NCBI GenBank assembly: GCA_040385645.1
Contig: JAZKGZ010000022.1
Span: forward strand, 1 to 12,903
Source of the DNA: JANXSS01 sp040385645
GTDB lineage: Bacteria; Pseudomonadota; Gammaproteobacteria; Burkholderiales; Burkholderiaceae_D
Direction: 5' to 3'
Length of the DNA stretch: 12,903 bases
Shown piece after piece: positions 7,908 to 12,903 of this stretch. Every line of letters begins with the position of its first letter. The first letter of the stretch is position 1. The translations under genes were made by a program, and so were the position numbers. The notes below the pieces were generated by a model. It did not search any database, had not been told where the DNA came from, and was given only the letters and a program-made list of their open reading frames with translations.

Positions 7908-8560
7908 ACGGCGGCGTCGAAGCCACGCCGCCGGTCTTGCTTCACACGGTGCCGGCGTATTGGGAGGAAGCGAAAATCGAGTTGATGAAACGCGACCGCA
8001 TCATGCGCAAGCTCATCCCGCAATTCGGCGACTTGCAACTGGTTGCACGCGGCGAACCGTTTACCACCTTGGCGCGGTCGATCATCGGCCAACAAATTTC
8101 AGTGCGTGCAGCAGAGACGGTTTGGCAACGCCTGCTGGCCATCTGCCCCAAGTGCTCGCCGGCGCAGATTTTGAAAGCGGGTGACTCGCTGGCAGGTTGC
8201 GGTTTGTCTAAACGTAAAGCGGAATACATCCTCGATCTAGCGATGCATTTTAAAACTCGGCAGGTACATGCCGACAAGTGGGTCGCGATGGAAGACGAGG
8301 ACGTGATCGCGGAATTGATCCAGATTCGCGGCATCGGTCGCTGGACTGCAGAAATGTTTTTAATATTTAATCTACTTCGTCCGAATATTTTGCCGCTCGA
8401 CGATGTCGGTCTCTTACGCGGCATCAGTGTCAATTATTTTTCAGGTGAGCCCGTATCGCGTAGCGACGCCCGCGAGGTCGCTGCGAACTGGGAACCGTTT
8501 CGCACTGTCGCTACCTGGTATCTTTGGCGCAGCCTGGAACCCGTGCCGGTGGAATACTGA
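7892..8560 (+). CDS. HhH-GPD DNA glycosylase, AlkA-like (DNA-3-methyladenine glycosylase II)
   Basis: A 222-residue helix-hairpin-helix DNA glycosylase, expected to remove alkylated bases such as 3-methyladenine in base excision repair. ARSIIGQQIS (about 62-71) is the usual start of the glycosylase fold. The hairpin is LIQIRGIGRWTAEMFLIF, and LPLDDVGLLRG carries the likely catalytic aspartate D171 (second D of DD). The four-cysteine iron-sulfur cluster of EndoIII/MutY is absent, which favours the AlkA/MAG branch. It lacks the N-terminal domain of E. coli AlkA (282 residues), as many short bacterial members do. The ATG overlaps the cysS end by 16 bases and has GGAG seven bases upstream, indicating translational coupling. 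No ada-type regulator is nearby, so expression is probably constitutive with cysS. Precise substrate range cannot be read from sequence. Confidence 0.88.
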   Translation: MAKSIDGGVEATPPVLLHTVPAYWEEAKIELMKRDRIMRKLIPQFGDLQLVARGEPFTTLARSIIGQQISVRAAETVWQRLLAICPKCSPAQILKAGDSLAGCGLSKRKAEYILDLAMHFKTRQVHADKWVAMEDEDVIAELIQIRGIGRWTAEMFLIFNLLRPNILPLDDVGLLRGISVNYFSGEPVSRSDAREVAANWEPFRTVATWYLWRSLEPVPVEY

Positions 8561-8579
8561 ACGTTTTGCAAAGGTCATC

Positions 8580-9563
8580 ATGAGCACGATAGTCAAAACA
8601 ACGTTTCTCGGGTTCGAGCAGCCGATCGCGGAACTCGAATCGAAGATCGACGAGCTGCGTTTCGTGCAGGACGATTCAGCGGTAGACATCTCGGAAGAGA
8701 TCGACCGCCTGTCCAAGAAAAGCCAGCAACTGACCAAAGATATCTACGCCAAGCTCACGCCGTGGCAGGTGTCGCAAATCGCCCGTCATCCGCAACGCCC
8801 GTACACAATGGATTACATCAACGAAATCTTCACCGATTTCCACGAGCTTCACGGCGACCGCAGTTATGCCGACGACTTATCCATCGTCGGGGGGCTGGCG
8901 CGCTTCAACGGTCAGGCTTGCATGGTGCTCGGGCATCAGAAAGGGCGCGATACCAAAGAGCGCGCATTACGCAATTTCGGTATGCCGAAACCCGAGGGCT
9001 ACCGCAAAGCGATGCGCCTGATGAAGCTTGCGGAAAAATTCAATCTTCCTGTGTTCACTTTCGTCGATACCCCTGGGGCGTTTCCCGGTATCGATGCCGA
9101 AGAGCGCGGCCAGTCCGAAGCCATCGGCCACAACTTATACGTCATGGCCGAGTTGAAGGTGCCACTGATTGCCACCATCATCGGCGAGGGTGGCTCTGGC
9201 GGTGCCCTGGCAATTGCCGTCGGCGACGCCGTGTTGATGCTGCAATACGCAACCTATTCCGTAATTTCACCGGAAGGCTGCGCTTCGATTCTGTGGAAGA
9301 CCGCCGAGCGTGCATCGGACGCTGCCGAAGCGTTGGGCTTGACGGCACATCGATTAAAAGCAATCAACCTGATCGACAAGATCGTTACCGAACCTCTGGG
9401 CGGCGCTCACCGCGATCCCAAGCAGATGGCGTCGCTGCTCAAACGCGCGCTTGCCGACACCCTGCGGCAATTCCAGGGCGTGAAAACCCGCGATTTACTC
9501 GATGCCCGGCATGCAAAATTGATGAGCTTCGGTAAATTCAAGGAAATCACGACGCCTGAGTAA
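8580..9563 (+). CDS. accA: Acetyl-CoA carboxylase carboxyltransferase subunit alpha
   Basis: AccA is the alpha half of the carboxyltransferase that, with AccD, moves the carboxyl group from carboxybiotin to acetyl-CoA to give malonyl-CoA, the first committed step of fatty acid synthesis. The 327-residue product (E. coli 319) has a charged helical N-terminus (about 10-60) and the crotonase-like core. Signatures are GHQKGRDTKERALRNFGMP (118-136), FVDTPGAFPGIDAEERGQSE, the glycine-rich IIGEGGSGGALAI (G204-G208) and YSVISPEGCASILWK. The start ATG 8580 (MSTIVKTTFLGFEQPI) has AAAGG about seven bases upstream; the frame is open further 5' into the glycosylase gene, but that stretch is not AccA-like. 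It begins 19 bases after the glycosylase stop and ends 3 bases before tilS. accD is not in the window, as is usual. Confidence 0.96.
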   Translation: MSTIVKTTFLGFEQPIAELESKIDELRFVQDDSAVDISEEIDRLSKKSQQLTKDIYAKLTPWQVSQIARHPQRPYTMDYINEIFTDFHELHGDRSYADDLSIVGGLARFNGQACMVLGHQKGRDTKERALRNFGMPKPEGYRKAMRLMKLAEKFNLPVFTFVDTPGAFPGIDAEERGQSEAIGHNLYVMAELKVPLIATIIGEGGSGGALAIAVGDAVLMLQYATYSVISPEGCASILWKTAERASDAAEALGLTAHRLKAINLIDKIVTEPLGGAHRDPKQMASLLKRALADTLRQFQGVKTRDLLDARHAKLMSFGKFKEITTPE

Positions 9564-9566
9564 ACC

Positions 9567-10976
9567 GTGGCAAGCATTGGTAGGCCGGATTTGGCCGAAT
9601 CTTTCGAGCAGGCGCTCACGGCCATTGCAACGCATGTCGCTGTGATCGTTGCTCCCGGGGTTGCGTCAATTCACCGCCGCATGGCAATTGCCTACAGCGG
9701 CGGCCTCGATTCCACCGTACTGCTGCACTTGGCGCATGCCTACGCCAGCAAGCATCAGGTCGTGTTACATGCTTTCCATATTCACCATGGGCTTTCCGAA
9801 CACGCCGATGCCTGGCTGGCGCATTGCCATGCCGTAGCCGCGGCGCTCGGCGTCGTATTCGACAGCAGCCGCATCACCGTTGCAACCGACAGCCAGGACG
9901 GTATCGAATCGTCTGCTCGCAGCGGACGCTACGCTGCTTTGGGCGCACTATGCCGCGCGCATTCCGTGCCGTTACTGTTGACCGGACATCATCAGGACGA
10001 CCAAGCAGAAACCGTATTGTTGCAATTGCTGCGAGGGTCCGGCGTGGCAGGTTTATCCGGCATGGATCGATACAATTATGCGCCCGATCTGTTGGGAGAC
10101 GAAAGCTCTGTAGTGGCGCGGCCAATGCTGGATTTTTCCCGTGCAGCGCTTCAGGCGTTCGCCAACGATCGCGACCTAAAACATATCGACGATCCCTCCA
10201 ACCTTGACCGACGTTACGCGCGCAATGCATTGCGCCACGACGTGATGCCGACGTTCGAAGCGGCATTTCCAGGCTTTACCGAGCGATTCGCCCGCAGCGC
10301 GCGCCATGCCCGGTCGGCGCAGCAGTTGCTGATCGATCTGGCATGTCAGGACCTGGCTCAATGCGCGGACGGTGACGGCATCGCCGTGGATCGTTTGCAG
10401 TTGCTGAGCGTAGTCCGTTGCGAGAACCTGTTGCGTTACTGGTTCGGTAGCCGTGGCATGCGCATGCCTTCATCCGCATGGCTGCAAGAAATGCGCGAGC
10501 AGGTGTTGGGAGCAAAAGCCGATGCGCAGATTCTGGTCGGCCATGCCGATTGCGATATTCACCGCCACCGGAACCGCATTGTCATGACGGCCCGCAACGC
10601 GCAGCCAGATTCCGAACGGTTGCCGAAGTTGTTCGTGTGGGACGGCACGCCGACGATGCGTTTCACCGATTTTGGCGGTAGTCTGCATTTTGAAGATGGT
10701 CAGCCGGGTGTAGAGGCCGACTGGTTGCGCCGGCAAAATTTGATCCTGCAACCGCGCAGCGGCGGATGGCGACTGAAGCTGGCTTTTAACCGCCCAACGC
10801 GCAGCTTGAAATATCACTATCAAGCGGCAGACATACCGGCGTGGGAGCGGCCAAACTTGCCGTTGGTGACGGTCGGTACGCAACTGCTATTTGCGGCAGG
10901 TATCGGCATGGATTGCCATCATCTCGCCACCGATGGCAAAGCAGGTGTTGTGTTGCGCTGGCAGGCCGATCGTTGA
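9567..10976 (+). CDS. tilS: tRNA(Ile)-lysidine synthase
   Basis: TilS uses ATP and lysine to convert C34 of tRNA-Ile(CAU) to lysidine, changing both its codon reading from AUG to AUA and its charging from Met to Ile; it is normally essential. The 469-residue protein has the PP-loop SGGLDS at 44-49, the following HIHHGLS, and LLTGHHQDDQAETVLLQLLRG of the ATPase domain. RYARNALRHDVMP precedes the middle tRNA-binding region. The C-terminal domain from about 390 ends with RPTRSLKYHYQ, IPAWERPNLPLV and AAGIGMD. The GTG at 9567, 3 bases after the accA stop, is the only start that leaves a normal N-terminus; the next ATG at 9681 lies only five residues before the PP-loop. The Shine-Dalgarno is weak, so coupling to accA termination is likely. 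Confidence 0.95.
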   Translation: MASIGRPDLAESFEQALTAIATHVAVIVAPGVASIHRRMAIAYSGGLDSTVLLHLAHAYASKHQVVLHAFHIHHGLSEHADAWLAHCHAVAAALGVVFDSSRITVATDSQDGIESSARSGRYAALGALCRAHSVPLLLTGHHQDDQAETVLLQLLRGSGVAGLSGMDRYNYAPDLLGDESSVVARPMLDFSRAALQAFANDRDLKHIDDPSNLDRRYARNALRHDVMPTFEAAFPGFTERFARSARHARSAQQLLIDLACQDLAQCADGDGIAVDRLQLLSVVRCENLLRYWFGSRGMRMPSSAWLQEMREQVLGAKADAQILVGHADCDIHRHRNRIVMTARNAQPDSERLPKLFVWDGTPTMRFTDFGGSLHFEDGQPGVEADWLRRQNLILQPRSGGWRLKLAFNRPTRSLKYHYQAADIPAWERPNLPLVTVGTQLLFAAGIGMDCHHLATDGKAGVVLRWQADR

Positions 10977-10989
10977 CTAGTTGCCAAAC

Positions 10990-11018
10990 TTGCCATTTTG
11001 CACTGCAACAGATACACT
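10990..11018 (+). promoter_or_regulatory. sigma70 promoter of lysC
   Basis: TTGCCA (10990-10995, five of six matches to the -35 consensus) is followed after exactly 17 bp by TACACT (11013-11018, four of six to the -10 consensus). It lies just after the tilS stop and predicts transcription from about 11025, with a leader of about 100 bases before lysC. This makes lysC a separate transcription unit, although readthrough from tilS is possible because no terminator separates them. Confidence 0.6.
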
Positions 11019-11058
11019 AGCGGGCTGTTTTCCTTGCGGAGTTGTGTGGCATTTCCAT

Positions 11059-11076
11059 AGCATTCCGATGCTTTTT
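11059..11076 (+). promoter_or_regulatory. Terminator-like hairpin in the lysC leader (possible attenuator)
   Basis: AGCAT (11059-11063) and ATGCT (11068-11072) form a 5-bp stem around TCCG, a UNCG-type tetraloop, and a run of five T ends at 11076. The arrangement resembles a weak intrinsic terminator inside the leader, 50 bases before the lysC start. A second pairing, GGAGTT (11038-11043) with AACTCC (11091-11096), encloses it. The stem is short, so real termination is uncertain. Confidence 0.3.
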
Positions 11077-11125
11077 GCAGCGTTCCGTAAAACTCCACAG
11101 TTCTCATTCCCAGACCGTTTTTACT

Positions 11126-12379
11126 ATGGCACTAATCGTTCACAAATACGGCGGCACGTCGATGGGCTCCACCGAGCGCATCAAGAACGTCGCCCGCCGC
11201 GTCGCGAAATGGCATGACGCCGGCTATCAGGTGATCGTGGTGCCTTCGGCCATGTCCGGTGAAACTAACCGGCTTATCGGCCTGGCACGCGAAATTATGC
11301 CCGACCCGGACCCGAGGGAGCTCGACATGCTCGCATCCACCGGTGAGCAGGTATCGGTTGCCCTGCTCGCCATGGCTTTACATGCGATCGGCAAAGAAGC
11401 GGTGTCGTATGCCGGCTGGCAAGTAGCGATCCGTACCGATTCCGCTTTCACAAAGGCCCGCATTCAGTCCATCGACGAGATCAAGGTCACTCGTGATTTG
11501 AAAGCCGGCCGCGTGGTCATCATTACCGGCTTCCAGGGCGTGGACGATGCAGGCAACATCGCTACTCTCGGCCGTGGTGGTTCGGATACCTCGGCAGTTG
11601 CCGTCGCAGTGGCGATGAAGGCGCAGGAGTGCTTGATCTACACCGACGTCGACGGCGTCTATACGACCGACCCGCGGGTGGTCTCTGAGGCACGTCGTCT
11701 CAATACCGTCACGTTCGAAGAAATGCTCGAAATGGCGTCGTTGGGTTCGAAAGTATTGCAAATACGCTCGGTGGAGTTTGCCGGCAATTATCGAATGCCG
11801 ACCCGGGTACTGTCTTCTCTGACCGATCCGATGATGCCACTGGAAGAAGAAGCCACGTCCGGTACCCTGATTTCGTTTGAGAAAGAAGACAACATGGAGC
11901 AAGCTGCCATCACCGGTATCGCTTTTAATCGCGATGAAGCCAAGATTACCGTCCTCGGTGTGCCTGATCGCCCTGGTATCGCCTATCAAATTCTTGGCCC
12001 GGTTGCCGATGCCAACATCGAAGTCGACATGATTATTCAAAATCAGTCGGTCGCCGGCAAAACTGATTTTACCTTCACCGTACCGCGTGGCGAATTCACC
12101 AAGTCGATGGACGTACTCATTAAAGGTGTACAGGCCCATATCGGCGCCGACAGCATCACTGGCGACGCCAAGGTGTCGAAAGTATCGGTGGTTGGGGTCG
12201 GTATGCGCAGCCATGTCGGCATCGCTTCGCAAATGTTTAAAACACTTTCGGAGGAGGGAATCAATATCCTGATGATCTCCACGTCGGAAATCAAGATTTC
12301 GGTGTTAATCGACGAAAAATATATGGAACTTGCCGTGCGCGCATTACACAAGGCGTTCGATTTGGAAAATCCCGGTTAA
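11126..12379 (+). CDS. lysC: Aspartate kinase
   Basis: Aspartokinase phosphorylates L-aspartate with ATP, the first step towards lysine, threonine, methionine and diaminopimelate. The 417-residue protein has the kinase domain with KYGGTSMGS at 7-15, VVPSAMSGETNRL, and GRGGSDTSAVAVA (149-161). Two C-terminal ACT domains follow, about 270-345 and 348-412, where lysine and/or threonine usually bind as feedback inhibitors. It is the monofunctional form, not fused to homoserine dehydrogenase. I chose ATG 11126 (MALIVHKYGG); the frame is open upstream to 11042, but that part overlaps the leader and is not kinase-like. No strong Shine-Dalgarno precedes the ATG. An internal ATG at M257 (MEQAAITG) just before the ACT region could start a separate regulatory subunit. 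The symbol follows common usage; some annotations write ask. Confidence 0.95.
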   Translation: MALIVHKYGGTSMGSTERIKNVARRVAKWHDAGYQVIVVPSAMSGETNRLIGLAREIMPDPDPRELDMLASTGEQVSVALLAMALHAIGKEAVSYAGWQVAIRTDSAFTKARIQSIDEIKVTRDLKAGRVVIITGFQGVDDAGNIATLGRGGSDTSAVAVAVAMKAQECLIYTDVDGVYTTDPRVVSEARRLNTVTFEEMLEMASLGSKVLQIRSVEFAGNYRMPTRVLSSLTDPMMPLEEEATSGTLISFEKEDNMEQAAITGIAFNRDEAKITVLGVPDRPGIAYQILGPVADANIEVDMIIQNQSVAGKTDFTFTVPRGEFTKSMDVLIKGVQAHIGADSITGDAKVSKVSVVGVGMRSHVGIASQMFKTLSEEGINILMISTSEIKISVLIDEKYMELAVRALHKAFDLENPG

Positions 12380-12418
12380 TCGTAGGTCGGGTTGCGCTGT
12401 TTCAGATGCATAGTTTCA

Positions 12419-12447
12419 TTGACCAAGCGTAGTTGAAAAGTTATGAT
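12419..12447 (+). promoter_or_regulatory. sigma70 promoter of tRNA-Ser
   Basis: TTGACC (12419-12424) and TATGAT (12442-12447) are separated by exactly 17 bp, each with five of six consensus bases. Transcription from about 12454 would give a leader of some 48 bases before the tRNA. No terminator is seen between the lysC stop and this promoter, so lysC transcripts may also read through into the tRNA and be processed. Confidence 0.75.
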
Positions 12448-12501
12448 GCGGTTCGTCGGCGGCATCGTCGACTAAACGGTGATGTTCGCCGTTGACCGTG
12501 T

Positions 12502-12595
12502 GGAGACGTGGCCGAGTGGTCGAAGGCACTCCCCTGCTAAGGGAGCATACGGGCTTAAACCTGTATCAAGGGTTCGACTCCCTTCGTCTCCGCCA
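12502..12595 (+). tRNA. tRNA-Ser (anticodon GCT)
   Basis: The acceptor stem GGAGACG (12502-12508) pairs with CGTCTCC (12585-12591), followed by discriminator G and an encoded CCA. The anticodon stem CTCCC/GGGAG encloses CTGCTAA, giving anticodon GCT (12536-12538) for AGC/AGU serine codons. The long variable arm ATACGGG/CCTGTAT is typical of tRNA-Ser, and the T-loop GGTTCGACTCC is intact. Confidence 0.98.
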
Positions 12596-12605
12596 AGAAA
12601 CAAGC

Positions 12606-12631
12606 GAAAACGCCCCTTGCGGGGCGTTTTT
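12606..12631 (+). terminator. Rho-independent terminator after tRNA-Ser
   Basis: AAAACGCCCC (12607-12616) pairs perfectly with GGGGCGTTTT (12621-12630) around a TTGC loop, with the T run continuing to 12631. It lies 11 bases after the tRNA CCA end. The symmetrical A and T flanks mean it could also work for transcripts arriving from the right on the minus strand. Confidence 0.9.
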
Positions 12632-12632
12632 C

Positions 12633-12654
12633 ATTTCTGCCCGTATTTCTGCCC
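12633..12654 (+). repeat. Tandem 10-bp direct repeat ATTTCTGCCC
   Basis: ATTTCTGCCC occurs at 12633-12642 and 12645-12654 with a 2-bp GT spacer (12-bp period), immediately after the tRNA-Ser terminator. A shorter relative, ATTTTGCCC, lies at 12663-12671. Function is unknown; short direct repeats beside a tRNA 3' end can be integrase arm sites, but no integrase is visible in the window. Confidence 0.6.
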
Positions 12655-12659
12655 ATGTT

Positions 12660-12903
12660 TCAGATTTTGCCCGCCCGCTGTAGCTGATCAAGCAGTTCGG
12701 CATTGCCTTGCCTAACCGCCCGATTCACGTCCGCAGCTCCTTGCTAACGATCTGCCCTGCTGTCAATGTTGATATGCAGAGTCTGCTCGCGGTTTATTAA
12801 GCCATTCAATTTCGCGACACTTGCCCACCGAATGCGGCTTCACAAAGTTTGACCTGCCCGGGGATTTCAAGACCGCGGATAATTTGAGAAGATAGCTCCT
12901 TGC
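12660..12903 (-). pseudogene. Possible decayed gene fragment entering from the right edge
   Basis: No intact gene lies in the stretch after the tRNA-Ser terminator. On the minus strand one frame is open from the window edge (12901) to a stop at 12806-12808 (31 codons, including IIRGLEIPGQVKLCEAAFGG). A second frame is open from 12839 to an amber codon at 12744-12746 (31 codons, including VAKLNGLINREQTLHI). It resumes after the amber for 27 codons (including NAELLDQLQRAGKI) to a TGA at 12660-12662. Joined by one frameshift near 12809-12839 and one amber readthrough, these would give a continuous C-terminus. The residue composition looks protein-like but I recognise no family. It may equally be non-coding DNA with chance open frames. 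Confidence 0.25.

Noticed and set aside
8403..8579. N-terminal extension of accA by 59 codons
   Set aside because: The extension lies within the glycosylase gene and is not AccA-like; ATG 8580 has a Shine-Dalgarno and the normal family start.
11042..11125. N-terminal extension of lysC by 28 codons
   Set aside because: The aspartokinase family begins at MALIVHKYGGTS; the extra codons lie in the leader and are not conserved in character.
11019..11125. Lysine riboswitch before lysC
   Set aside because: The leader is only about 100 bases, shorter than the lysine aptamer, and lacks its multi-helix junction layout.
11378..12232. Minus-strand open frame of 284 codons opposite lysC
   Set aside because: It is antisense to conserved aspartokinase motifs, and its His/Arg/Asp-rich composition is typical of a shadow frame.
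12479..12715. Plus-strand open frames spanning the tRNA-Ser region
   Set aside because: They read straight through the tRNA-Ser and its terminator, so they are not protein genes.

Overview
The window is an ordinary chromosomal housekeeping block. Protein motifs, roughly 55% G+C, and the order rnr-rlmB-cysE / lpxH-ppiB-ppiA / cysS-alkA-accA-tilS-lysC-tRNA-Ser point to a betaproteobacterium of the Burkholderiales, possibly Oxalobacteraceae. The family is inferred from remembered gene order, not from a search.

Layout. Bases 1-85 are a tRNA-Leu(CAG) on the minus strand, with a near-consensus promoter just upstream. From 256 to 4276 the plus strand carries rnr (RNase R, TTG start), rlmB (23S rRNA 2'-O-methyltransferase) and cysE (serine acetyltransferase), tightly spaced. 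From 6233 down to 4290 the minus strand carries ppiA (exported cyclophilin), ppiB (cytoplasmic cyclophilin) and lpxH (lipid A synthesis), converging on cysE with 13 bp between stop codons. A 228-bp divergent region with a likely extended -10 promoter leads into cysS, an alkA-like DNA glycosylase, accA and tilS (6462-10976), with overlaps or gaps of at most 19 nt. lysC (11126-12379) has its own promoter and a leader of about 100 nt. tRNA-Ser(GCT) follows with its own promoter and a strong intrinsic terminator. The last 270 bases hold no intact gene, only open-frame fragments on the minus strand that may be a decayed gene.

The genes do not form one pathway. They cover RNA turnover and modification (rnr, rlmB, tilS), tRNA supply and charging (two tRNAs, cysS), cysteine and aspartate-family amino acid synthesis (cysE, lysC), envelope and fatty acid synthesis (lpxH, accA), protein folding (ppiA, ppiB) and DNA repair (the alkA-like gene). 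cysE and cysS both serve cysteine use but lie in different transcription units.

I found no CRISPR array, insertion sequence, toxin-antitoxin pair or defence system, and no convincing undescribed system. The items most worth a second look are the broken frame and short repeats beside the tRNA-Ser, a terminator-like hairpin in the lysC leader, and a twin-arginine-like signal peptide on the exported cyclophilin.
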